From Rhizophagus clarus (Eukaryota; Glomeromycota; Glomeromycetes; Glomerales; Glomeraceae), in the NCBI GenBank assembly GCA_015698045.1, contig BLAL01000068.1, forward strand, positions 62,001 to 126,000: 64,000 nucleotides of DNA, given 5' to 3'. The position numbers were made by a program, and so were the translations under genes. The notes below the pieces were generated by a model. That model saw nothing but the letters and a program-made list of their open reading frames with translations, did no database searches and had not been told where the DNA came from. Positions 22,114 to 33,083 of this stretch are shown here, one piece after another. Position 1 is the stretch's first letter. Every line of letters begins with the position of its first letter.

Positions 22114-25100
22114 ATGATGTCTCTTCAAGATAGTGAAGATAATAAAGACCATTTAAAATACCTTAAAAACAATTTAACAAACTGGACCAGTGGAAACGAA
22201 CAAATTGATGATTTCATTCAGGAAATGCAATCGAAAATAGAAAACCGTCATGATATAGTATTTGAGTGGATACAATATAGTCAGTTTGTTAATATTAAAG
22301 AAATAAAAAAAAACGGTTTTATAACATTATATTCAGCAATATGGAAAGAAGGTCCATTACTTAAGAAGTTTTGGTCGAGTAAGAAATATACAAGAAACTC
22401 TAACAAAAAAGTTACTTTAAATTGTTTATATAACTCTCAATATCTTATTGAATTTCTAGTAAATAAGGTATAAGTTTTACAATATACAGTAATTAGAATT
22501 TTATTTATAATATATTAACTTTTTCCTTATATTTTAGACTAAAGATTATTTGATAAATCGTACAAATAAGCATAAGGATCAAATTAAATTATATGGAATT
22601 TCTCAAAATCCACATACGAAGAATTATATTTTGGTTCAAAACAAATATTTTATAAATCTCATAAGCTGGATGAGTGGTAATGAAAAAATTGATGATTTTA
22701 TTCGAGAAATGCAATTGGAATCCAATAACTCAGTATTTGAATGGATACCATATAATCGGCTTTATAAAATTAAAGAAACAGATAAAAATGGTTTTATGAC
22801 AGTATATTCAGCAGTATGGAAAGATGGTCCATTAACTTATAATTGGAAAAAATCTGATTATACAAGAGATTCGAATGAAAATGTTGCTTTAAAATGCCTG
22901 CATAACTCACAGGATCCAATTGAATCCCTAATGAATGAGGTAAAAACATTTATTGTGAAAATTTTTTTTACTTTTATAACATTGATTAATTTCCTTTTAA
23001 TTATGATGCAGGCCAAAAAATACCTAAAAAATCCCAGTAGTTGTAAAATTGAAATATACGGAATATCACAAAATCTAGAGACAAATGATTACATTTTAGT
23101 TCAAAATGATTTTACAAACCACATAAATTGGACAAGTGGTAATGTAAAAATTGATGATTTTATTCAAGAAATGCAATTGAAATATAACAAATCATCATTT
23201 GAATGGATATCATATAGTCAGTTTTATGAAATTAAAGAAACAGGTAAAAATAATTTTATGACAGTATATTCAGCAATATGGAAAGATGGTCCATTGTATG
23301 AGAAATATGACTACTATAAAAGATATTCGAATAAAAATGTTGCTTTAAAATTCCTACATAATTCACAAAATCCAATTGAATTCCTTATAAATGAGGTATA
23401 AATATTTACTACAAAAATTTCACTTTTATAATATCAATTAATTTCTTTTTATTATATTTTAGGCCAAAAAATATTTATCAAATTCTAGTAGTAAAATTCA
23501 AATATATGGAATGTCTCAAGATTTATATACAAATGATTATATTTTGGTTTTTAATTGGACAAGTGGTAATGAAAAAATTGATGATTTTATTCAAGCAATG
23601 CAATTGAAATGCAACAACTCAGTATTTGAATGGATACCATATAGTCAGCTTAGTGAAATTAAAGAAATAGATAAAGATGGTTTTATAACAGTATATTCAG
23701 CAATATGGAAAGATAGTCAAATAACTTATGATTGGAAAAATTCTGATTATACAAGAGGTTCGAACAAAAATGTTGCTTTAAAATGCCTGCATAATCTACA
23801 GCATGATCCAATTAAATCCATTATAAATGAGGTATAAATATTTACCATAAAAATGTATCATGTAATATTAATTAATTCTTTTTAATTATATTGCAGGCCA
23901 AAAAATATTTAACAAGCTCTAGTAGTAAAATTCAAATATATGGTATATCACAAAGTATGGATACATATGATTACATTTTAGTTCAAAATGATTTTACAAA
24001 CCACATAAATTGGACAAGTGGTAATATAAAAATTGATGATTTTATCCAAGAAATGCAATTGAATATAAAAGACCGTTATGATACAATATTTGAATGGATA
24101 CCATATAATCAGTTTTGTGAAATTAAGGAAACAGGCAGATATGGTTTTATAACAGTATATTCTGCAATATGGAAATACGGTCCATTATATAAAGAGGATA
24201 AGAGGGGTAAATATCATATAAGAGATTCGAATAAGAAAATTGCCTTAAAATCCTTAAATAACTCTCAGGATTCATTTGGAACTTTAATAGACGAGGTATA
24301 GCATCTATATATAAATTTTAATGTTTTTTTAATATAATTTATTTACTTTTTTGTGTTTAGGTTAATAAACATTTATTGAAAATATCTAAAGTATTTAATC
24401 ATAAAATCTTTGAAATATATGGAATATCTCAAAATCCAGATACAAGTGATTATATTTTAGTTCAAAATAATTTTATAAGCCTCATAAACTGGATGAGTGG
24501 TAATAAAAAAATTGATGATTTTATCCAAGAAATGCAATTAAATATTAATGGATATAGTGATATAGTATTTGAATGGATACCATATAACCAGTTTTGTGAA
24601 ATTAAAGAAGTAGGTGAAGGTGGTTTTGCCACAGTATATTCAGCAATATGGAAGGATGGTCCATTATTGTATTTAGAATGTCAGAATGGGATATATAAAA
24701 GGGATTCGAATAAGAAAGTTGCTTTAAAATGTTTGGATGACTCACAAAATCGTATTAATGAATTATTAAATGAGGTATGAAAATTTTCACAAATATTCAA
24801 TCATCTAATAATATATTTATTTCTGATACTATAAATATTTAATAGATCAAAGCATATTCAACTAAAGCACTTAATTATAATAGTAGTATTCTAAAAGTAT
24901 ATGGAATATCTCAAGATACAAATACAAAAAATTATATTATTGTTCTTCATTATGCAGAAGGCGGAAATTTTAATAATTGGCTGAATATGAACGAAAATTT
25001 TGAATACTTTGATTGGGAAAATAAATTATTAACATTATATTGTACTGCAAACGGTCTTAAAGAAATCCATGAAAAGCACAAGTTTCACCATGATTTTCAT

Positions 25101-25679
25101 ACTGGAAATATATTATTTGACAATATTTCTAGAGAAAATAATAATAAAATATATATTTCAGACATGGGATTATGTGGAAGAGTTGATGATATGAAACAAA
25201 ATAATATTTATGGAGTAATGCCTTATGTAGCTCCTGAAGTTTTAAGAGGTAAACCCTACACTCAATCAGCAGATATCTATAGCTTTGGTATGATTATGTA
25301 TTTTGTAGCAACTGGAAGGCAACCTTTTAACGACTGTGCTCATGATCACAATTTAGCATTAGATATTTGTAATGGAGTTAGGCCTGAAATAAATGAGCAA
25401 GAAGCAACAAAAAGTTATATTGACTTAATGAAAAAGTGTTGGGATTCAAATCCTGAAAATAGACCCACTATAACTGAATTTAAAGAATTATTTTGGACTG
25501 TTACTGTTAGAAAAACTGAAATTGAAGAAGCAGAAAATTATAGAAAGTCCCATATTTCTACTTTGAAGGAATATAGACAAAAAGGCAGTCATCCTCAAAC
25601 TGTTTATACATCTCGATTGCTCAATCCTTTCACGAAAGATCTTGATTCTAAATGTTTAGATTGTGCAATTACTGATTAA
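22114..25679 (+). CDS. Tandem-exon TKL-type protein kinase (gene B)
   Basis: Proposed exons: 22114-22467, 22538-22939, 23012-23395, 23463-23831, 23897-24295, 24361-24774, 24846-25679; all introns are GT...AG and phase 0. The full join is about 1051 aa. The design is that of gene A with five internal modules. Exon 1 encodes MSLQDSEDN like gene A, but its beta3 lysine is lost (VTLN for VALK) and the alpha-C Glu is Lys at the junction, so this module is dead. Exons 2-5 have altered glycine loops (DKNGFMTVY, GKNNFMTVY, DKDGFITVY, GRYGFITVY). Exon 6 has a proper loop (GEGGFATVY) and VALK. Exon 7 is the C-lobe: catalytic loop HHDFHTGN (HHD rather than HRD), SDMGLCG, VMPYVAPEVLRGKPYTQ, tail HPQTVYTSRLLNPF. 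Intron 22940-23011 is 72 nt with no stop, so its retention would stay in frame. Alternative splicing is as plausible as one long protein. Confidence 0.8.
22538..24774 (+). repeat. Tandem array of five homologous exon-intron units (gene B)
   Basis: Five units in direct orientation, exons of 369-414 bases, introns of about 65-72 bases. Modules are more diverged from one another than in gene A, so this array looks older or less recently homogenised. Unit 4 (23463-23831) lacks about six codons after YILV, as does exon 8 of gene A (6722-7081), which suggests that a subtype predates the split of the two genes. Confidence 0.8.
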
Positions 25680-26317
25680 ATAAAATAGATAAAAACATTA
25701 TTAATCTTACATGATTTGCTTTGTTTTATATTTTTAAACATTTACAGAATATTTTAAAGAAATATCTATTTATAGCTTTGGTTCCTGTTATCGTTAAATA
25801 TCACGTAAATTTAATAAGTGAGTTATTTCGTAATTGAGAAGCAATGTTTTACACTATTTCAAATATGCTTTGCCCTATAAAAAAACCGGATAAGTTTTTA
25901 AAAGGGTTCTTATAAAGATCTTTTTCCTTAGAAATAAGAAATCACATATTAAATAAGAAACGGAAAATGCCAATTCCGCATCACTATAAATATGGTTTGG
26001 ATACGGGATTTCCACGGAATTCATGCGGAATTTACATGATTTATCCCGAAATTTATATTATTTGCTTACAAATTTACTATTCATATTATATTTGTATCTT
26101 ATTTTATTTTATTTTTTATTTTTTATTTGATTTAATAAATGAATTTAAATTTATGTAAATACAACTAATAATAAATTGTAATATGAAAAGTTCACCCCTA
26201 TTAAACTACTATTATACTATTATATAAAGGGAAACTTTGGATGCTTAAAGAAACATTAAATTTCTTAAACATCAGCAGAAATAGTACTAAAGATTCCAGA
26301 AGTACTTAGTTCAAAGT
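25680..26317. other. Spacer between gene B and its decayed neighbour
   Basis: Nothing coding recognised. The first part resembles the 3' flank of gene A weakly (TATTTTTAAACATTTA). Confidence 0.5.
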
Positions 26318-26969
26318 TATTAACATTATATTATATTGCTAATGGACTTGAAGGAATTCATGAAGAACAGATTGTTCATCGTGATTTTCACATGGGAAAT
26401 ATATTATCTTACAGTCCTTCTGTGGGAAAAAAAGTTAATAAAACGTATATTTCAGATATGGGATTATGTGGAAAAATTGGTGACAATCAAAATAATATTT
26501 ATAAAGATATGTCTTATGTGTTGCTCCTGAAGTATTAAGAGTAAAACCTTTTACTCAATCAGCAGATATCTATAGCTTTGGTATGATTATGTATTTTGTG
26601 GCAACTGGAAGACAACCTTTTGATGATCGTGCACATTATCATCGATTAGACATTTGTAATGAAAATAGGCATGAAATAAATGAGCAAGAAACACCAAAAA
26701 ATTATATTAACTTAATGAAAGAGAGTTGGAATTTAAATCCAAAAAATAGACCTATTATAACCGAATCTATAGAATTAATTTGTACTGTTATTGCTAGAAA
26801 ATCTGAAATTGAAGAAGCAGTAAAGTATAGAAATTTACAACTCACTTTCAGTTGTCAAAGGGAGATAGACAAACTACTATTTATCATTAGACTACATACA
26901 TCTCAATTACTTAATCCTTTTACAAAAGATCTTGATTCTAAATGTTTGGATTGTGCAATTATTGATTAA
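26318..26969 (+). pseudogene. Decayed, 5'-truncated kinase C-lobe copy
   Basis: Homology with the last exon of genes A and B begins abruptly at KLLTLYYIANGL (about 26318) and includes HRDFHMGN and SDMGLCG. A 2-bp insertion near 26519 breaks the frame at the MPYVAPE motif. The frame resumes with SADIYSFGMIMYFVATG. Two codons are missing in the AHDHNL segment, and a pair of compensating shifts scrambles the residues before LLNPFTKDLDSKCLDCAI. There is no N-lobe. Its 3' flank matches that of gene A, so it was made by segmental duplication, not by retroposition. Confidence 0.85.
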
Positions 26970-27243
26970 TCAATTAAGAAAGCAGGAGGCACGTTATTAA
27001 TTTTATAAAATTTTCTTTATTTGGTATTTTTAAACATTTGTTATGAGAATATATGAGTTTTTGTCCAACACTGATAAATATATTACGGAGTATTATAAAT
27101 GTAAGTTCTTATTTAAATTAATAAATCAATTTGTAATTGGATAAATTAAATATCATATACATGATTTTGAAATAATAAATGTATATTACTGAACTCTATT
27201 GTTGAGCAATCAATACTTCACTAGGTTTGAGTTTGCGTACAAG

Positions 27244-27559
27244 TAGTGCTTCGATCCGTGTACGGATTGATCCGAATTGATCCGGATTAAACCAAAAATC
27301 CGGATGAACTTCGCGGTTTGAACCGGATTTCGACGGATCCATCCGGATTACCAGGTTTCAGATAACTTAAAATATTTCCGAAACCAATGATCAATTTATG
27401 GCTTATTTGTTTTTTAGTGTTTAACATTACGCATATAATGGTAGGACTTGATTTTTGAAATAATTTTTTTTTATCCGGATTTTCGTTAAATAACAGTTTT
27501 CATCCGGATTAAATCGTTATTCAATCCGGATGACGGATTTCATCCGGATCGAAGCACTA
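27244..27559. mobile_element. Non-autonomous hAT MITE (316 bp)
   Basis: Ends are TAGTGCTTCGATCCG and its reverse complement. A perfect 8-bp target duplication CGTACAAG lies at 27236-27243 and 27560-27567. The interior is full of ATCCGGAT-type motifs and has no coding capacity. The ends closely resemble those of the third hAT element (TAGTGTTTTGATCCG at 47302), its likely source of transposase. Confidence 0.93.
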
Positions 27560-27567
27560 CGTACAAG

Positions 27568-28560
27568 TCCAAAAAAATTATGTAGATTTTTCCTTTTTAG
27601 ATAATTTTAGAAATACTAGCCAAAGATTTATTCCTTAATTTAGAAACTGGCTAGCATTATTGTAATTCCGGCTCTGAAAAAATACGTACAGCTAATAGTA
27701 AATTTTTTTTTGCTAGACCTGACCCCTATATATATATTTCTGGATCCTACTTCACTATTGATTATAGTTGTTATTTTTCAAAATTATTAAAATTAATAAA
27801 ATTTTAATGTTGCATTTGTTGTCTTTTCTAAATATTTTCCAGATAAACAATTATGTTTGTGTTTTGTGCTGAGTTTTTTGTCCGGAAGTATCAAGAAAAT
27901 ATAATACGTACTGCATAGAAATTTTATCAATTTCGATAATTTTGAAATAATTACAATAAATATGTTTAAGTGATTTGTGAACAATACATCATTATACATA
28001 ATGATTATAATTTTTAATCAGAGGTAGCACTACAATATACAGAAAATGATTAAACAATAAAAGTTCAAATTTACTGCATGAAAGGTAATGAAATAAACCA
28101 TTTCCCCTCTAGCATTAAATATTCAACTGTTACAACCGTATAAAAAATGTATAGAAATCAAAGAAACAAAAATTATTAACTGAAAATTAATTAATATATT
28201 TGTGAACTTGCTAATACTGACATTTTATTAATTTATAAACTCCCATTGTTTATTTCACAAAATATTAATAATAATATCAGTGTGAAAATTGTATATTTTT
28301 GATATGTTACTTAAAAAAATTATATGAGAGAACATCATTGATTGAATATCAAATAATGAATCACTAACTGAAAAAGTTTATAAAAAAATACCGTAAATAA
28401 TAATAAGGCAATTTTTGGATTTGAAGCCTTAAAGCTTAAATCAATTTCAAATCATCCTAAATTTTTTTTATTGGTTCTTTTTGTATTTTTATAAGAAATT
28501 ATTAAAGTTCTTAATTTAAAGGTTTCGTATTACCTGCCGCCACAGTATAAAAAATTTTTT
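27568..28560. other. AT-rich spacer
   Basis: No gene recognised. A 68-codon minus-strand frame near 27793-27999 has no distinctive features and is probably chance. Confidence 0.45.
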
Positions 28561-28568
28561 TTTTGAAA

Positions 28569-28720
28569 ACAATTTTTGGGCTGATATGACTTAGCCATTA
28601 AATTTTTTACCCGCATCCTTCAGCAAACTGGTTTCAATACATCAAAAATCATTAAATGTTTCAAATCAATATTTTGTTTTGCTGAAGGATACGGGTAAAT
28701 GGTGATAGCCAAGCCAATTT
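28569..28720. promoter_or_regulatory. Upstream repeats of the lectin gene
   Basis: Holds an inverted pair, TTACCCGCATCCTTCAGCAAA (28608-28628) and GCTGAAGGATACGGGTAA (about 28680-28697). Each arm is followed outward by GGCTAAGTC-like and CAGCCCAAA-like words. The same words recur five times upstream of the truncated lectin copy (37270-37800). A role in expression is inferred from position only. Confidence 0.4.
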
Positions 28721-28828
28721 TATGAGTTTCGAAAAAAAAGAATTTCTTATTTCAAAGCGTGAAATAAAAAATAATGATATAAAGAATTTAATGTACTGAA
28801 TCTTTATTATTCTGGTACAATGTGACGT

Positions 28829-28858
28829 GGTGTAACTTCACTTTAAATAAATATAGAC
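28829..28858 (+). promoter_or_regulatory. Core promoter block of the lectin gene
   Basis: GGTGTAACTTCACTTTAAAT followed by AAATATAGAC is conserved at 37869-37898 at nearly the same distance before the ATG. The AAATAAATATA part may act as the TATA-like element. Confidence 0.5.
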
Positions 28859-28907
28859 CCCATATTCCCATTTTTCTTCTTCCAAATTCACTTTTCTAAT
28901 TTAAATC

Positions 28908-29714
28908 ATGAAGGCAATAAGAAACAGTGAATTCCCTTTATTTTTTTTTCTTTTAACCTTTATAATTCCTATATATTGTTATCTAATTCCTAATAATCGT
29001 GTTATTACCGATGACCCTGAAGACCATGACCTTATAGAAGGAATAACATATAACATTGTGCATAATATGACAGACACGTATTTAATTAGTAATGGTGATA
29101 GTGTTCAAGTCAGTGAATCTGATGATTCTAATCCGTATCAACATTGGTCATTACGGAAAGTTAAAGGTAGAAATAATGTTTATAATATCATAAACATAGG
29201 ATCAGGTACAAATTTAGATAATAATGGTGAAGGAGTATATGTTAGTAATATCCAACATAATACCGTATCTAATCCGTATCAACATTGGATATTTACAAAA
29301 ATCAAAAAAAATACGTATAATATTTGTAATACAAGAAATGGAACTCTACATAGTTTGGGTAGTAGTATAGATAGCAATGGTAAAATAGTTTATATCAAAC
29401 CTTTCAATAAAAATAATATTTATCAACAATGGACCTTTGAACCTATTAATTATAAAATAATTACAAAGGTAATAGATATTGATTTAAATAAAGTTGATGA
29501 TGATGAATTGAATCATAACAAAACAAAAATTAAACTTATAAGTGGTAATAATATAATTGAGAATCCAACCAATGCGACTATAGAACAAACAGTTGATAGA
29601 ATAGAAACAAAATCAAATAAGTTTACCTTAGAAATTAGAAAGTCAGAGTCGTTCAAGATTGGTGATATGTTGATATGTCTTTTGAGATTGGTGCAAATAT
29701 TTATGACATGTTAA
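28908..29714 (+). CDS. Secreted ricin-type beta-trefoil lectin, N-terminal part
   Basis: Residues 1-24 form a signal peptide (basic start, then FPLFFFLLTFIIPIYC). Residues of about 40-180 form one beta-trefoil, with three Gln-x-Trp marks (YQHWSL, YQHWIF, YQQWTF) at regular spacing, so a carbohydrate-binding fold is likely. The C-terminal part is rich in Thr, Ser, Lys and Asn with alternating polar/apolar residues, as in aerolysin-type beta-hairpin modules attached to fungal beta-trefoil lectins. The frame shifts at about 29660-29690 and the last residues (LICLLRLVQ) look out of register. The continuation is in another frame from 29675. Conserved promoter words precede it. The pore-forming-type assignment is tentative. 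Confidence 0.7.
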   Translation: MKAIRNSEFPLFFFLLTFIIPIYCYLIPNNRVITDDPEDHDLIEGITYNIVHNMTDTYLISNGDSVQVSESDDSNPYQHWSLRKVKGRNNVYNIINIGSGTNLDNNGEGVYVSNIQHNTVSNPYQHWIFTKIKKNTYNICNTRNGTLHSLGSSIDSNGKIVYIKPFNKNNIYQQWTFEPINYKIITKVIDIDLNKVDDDELNHNKTKIKLISGNNIIENPTNATIEQTVDRIETKSNKFTLEIRKSESFKIGDMLICLLRLVQIFMTC

Positions 29715-30142
29715 GTATCAAGGAAGGTGTTAATGTAGGGGTTGAAGATGAGATGAGATTCACGATCACAGAGAAAAACAAGGGGACTATAACAGATGAA
29801 GTTTCGTACCATATTCAACATAAAGTTATCGTGCCACCTTATACCTCAGTGCAAGTTATTGTTATTGCAGATAAGATTGATTTTGTAGGACCCTTTGATG
29901 CAAAAATCCAAATTACTGGTAAAGCGGATAGACTGAATGGAAACGGAAAAGTTACTAAAATGACAGATGTTGATGATAATGCAATTAAATATTATTTTAA
30001 AAGGGAAAATGCAGGAAGTATACTACTTAAGCATAGAAATTTCTTTTATATCAATACAAGCGGCACACTTAAAATAGATGGTTATGGATTTGATTCAGAA
30101 ATTAAAACAAAAAATCTGGAATCCCTTGAACAGCGTACTTAG
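29675..30142 (+). pseudogene. C-terminal part of the same lectin, shifted frame
   Basis: This 155-codon frame continues the product of the preceding gene after a frameshift. Around 29655-29690 two similar words (AGATTGGTG, repeated about 25 bp apart) suggest a small slippage duplication. The region has alternating polar/apolar strands, VPPYTSVQVIVIAD and a FDAKIQITGK segment. These fit the C-terminal beta-sandwich of aerolysin-like proteins. It has no signal peptide and no own promoter, so it is unlikely to be a separate gene. Gene state: broken by one frameshift, or a sequence error. The stop is followed by a short repeat (CTTAGTCCCTTCCGGCG and CTTAGTCCCTTCCAGCG). Confidence 0.55.
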
Positions 30143-31261
30143 TCCCTTCCGGCGGACAAGTCCAAGTCTTAGTCCCTTCCAGCGAAGTTAGCTTCCTCTT
30201 CAGTGAAGTCAAATAACTTAACTATAGTTTATCTACTTTATCAAATAGTGCTTACTTTATTGCGAATAATTTTGTACTACAAAATTAATAATAGTAAATT
30301 GTATATTGCCAATAACGTGCTAATTTTATTTATTTGTTAGATAGTGAATTTTTTGATCAAAATAAAATGAATCAATATTATTATATTATACTTTATTAAT
30401 ATCAGATTTAAATTTATTTAAACTATAATAATAAACATGTTTATATAATTCTAAATTTTTTACTTACAGTAAATTATCTACTAATTTTTTCGTAGAATCA
30501 TTTCAAAATTTTGATTGTTTTAATTTTATAGAAACATGCTACGCGATATTTTAACACAACTAGCTAACGTAGGAACTGAATAAAATAAAGCATTACAGAG
30601 TTCGAAACGTAATACAAAAACTAGTCGTGTTGATATAAATGCCTATTATATAATTAGAAGGAAGTATTTTTCGCATTAAAAGATAATTCGTTCATAAATA
30701 TTTTGATTACTCTAAAATGAAAATAATGAAAATCTCTAAAACAGACTTTAAATAACTAAAATTAAAAACTGTATTATGGTTTGCCATAAACTGATGACTG
30801 ACACATTGCAGTTCAGCCGGTTCTTCAGATCACGTTCACTTTATTGATGTTATTTTCCGTATTACCTTTGTTTTTTTCACTATATTTTAGCATGAAAAGG
30901 TTATTATTATTAATCTATGTATATATTGTATTACCCGATGATAAATACTAAAACTACAATTTTTATATTATAATTATACTAACAAACGTACGTCTAAAAT
31001 ACTTATATTTTTATATTATTGTACTTAAAGCTATGTAAGTTATATATAAGTCTGTACATTCTTCTACACATATTGAAGTTTTCAAAGTATACTATAAGTT
31101 TTGAGTTAAATAATTAAATACAGTATTGCATATGTAATTTACCTTGTTTATACTTTTAAAAAAAATCTAGCTTTTTGTTAACTCGTATGATTATCACATC
31201 ATTTTTTAGTCGTTGTTTTGAAATGTTATATAAAAAACGGAAAGAAATATAATTAACTCAA
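30143..31261. other. AT-rich spacer
   Basis: Nothing recognised beyond the short CTTAGTCCCTTCC repeat at the start. Confidence 0.45.
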
Positions 31262-31440
31262 ATAATAATGTAGTATTTGGGAAAAATGTATATAATGAAA
31301 TTGAAGAAACGGATCAAGATGATTTATAACTGCATATTCAGTAATATATAAAAGCCCCTATATTAAAATTATAAGCACGCATATGTAAGAAATTCGAATA
31401 TATAAAAAGTTATCTTAAAAATTATTCAACAACTCACAAC
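31262..31440 (+). pseudogene. Fossil of a kinase N-lobe repeat exon
   Basis: Degenerate but colinear with the tandem exons of genes A and B: AATAATGTAGTATTTG, then AATGAAATTGAAGAAAC, GGATCAAGATGATTTATAAC, TGCATATTCAGTAATATA, and AGAAATTCGAATAT...AAAGTTATCTTAAAA...CAACAACTCAC. Stops and small indels are present. No C-lobe follows. Confidence 0.65.
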
Positions 31441-33083
31441 TTATTTTGTAATAATTGATAAAGGTATATTGATGCAATGAGAACGTTTAACGGTTAATCA
31501 ATGGATAAACGGTTACACACAATATGAGACCTAATATTTCGTTCTTCCAAAAAATGAATTATTGAAATTTAATAAACTACTTTTAACGCCTTTTAACTTT
31601 TATGATTACTAATGAAATTAACTAAAATTTTCGTGATAGTAAAATTCTTTTATCAATTTTAAAGTTATAATTTGAAAATAAATCAATGAATTAAATTAAA
31701 GAATTAAATCGAATTTACTTTCAATAAGAATATATATCAAAATTTAAAAATACAAATCCAACGATTGCTAAAAAAAATTTTGATAATAAGTCCCTTTAAT
31801 GGAAAATCACCTTTTAATGCAAAAAAAATAATTTAAATGTTTATTTCGGAATTTGAAAAATCATAATTGCAACATCGACATATGAAAATACACATCTATT
31901 ATTTACAAATTCTTTTATCCCGTGTAGCCTGAAATTGGAAATCTTTGTAGCGTCAGACCTTCACTCAAACAAAACTAACAGAAAATTAAAAACTCATTTT
32001 GTATTTATATAATACTAGCAAAACATAGTAACTCTCTAAAGCAAAAGTATCGACCTTGATAGGTTTGCGGTATACTTTTTGATAGATTTTGTTGTGAAAC
32101 TTGAACTTGATAGATTGAAACGTAGTACAAAATCTTGCTATATTTCTTGATAGATTCAAACCCTTCACCTATACACTAATTTAGCTATGATTTATTACGC
32201 GATTTGGCTTTTCTTTAATCTTTTCTCTTTGTAAAAAATATATATATAAATGCAACAGAAAAATATTAGAATTTACATTTTATATGGATATAATAGATAG
32301 GGAGAATTTTTACGTATTTAAACTGTATTTTTTATTGTACAGTATATGTGACTTATACATTTACTATTAAGAAAGAAATGCGCATTACTAATAAAAAAAA
32401 TTAATTTTATTTTCTTGTTTAATAAATATTAAAATATTATATTAAATTATATATTTTATTATTAATTATAAGAGATGCGAATTTTCAAAATGACGGTAAA
32501 AATAGTAAACTATTTTTATCCTTGGTGGTCACAAGTGATAAACCTATAATAAGTATACCATTAATTTTGTGTTACGTTTTAATCCATCAAAAAACATATC
32601 ACATTCAGGTTTCACGACGAAATCTATCAAGAAGTTCTCTAAATATAGTGACATCATCTTTGTTTAACTTCAACTTTTTGTCCTAAACAATTCTTTCTCA
32701 TTTCTTAATTTGTTTTATCTCCACTTTTTCTTGTCTGTGTATTATACCATTATTCGTTAAATTTTTATTACAGTAATTGTAATTTATCTTTATTTATCTT
32801 TGTACCAACTTTCAATTTATTCATACTAGACAAAGTTAATAAGAAATGCGCTCTCAAGAGGATAGAACATTTATTGTAACATCTTAACAGACTGTAAACT
32901 GTATTTACATTAGGAAATAAAATGTAAAAACTTAATATTATACACAATAACGATAATGTATTAACTTTTTAACGTAACTTTATTAAACAACGTAAACTTC
33001 TCTGAAGGAATAAAAATCAATATATCTACGTGTGTATGACAAAAATACAATAAAAAAATACAGCCAATTATTTAAATGTAATA
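31441..33083. other. AT-rich spacer
   Basis: No gene recognised. A 60-codon minus-strand frame at 31986-32168 overlaps short CTTGATAG repeats and is probably not a gene. Confidence 0.45.
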
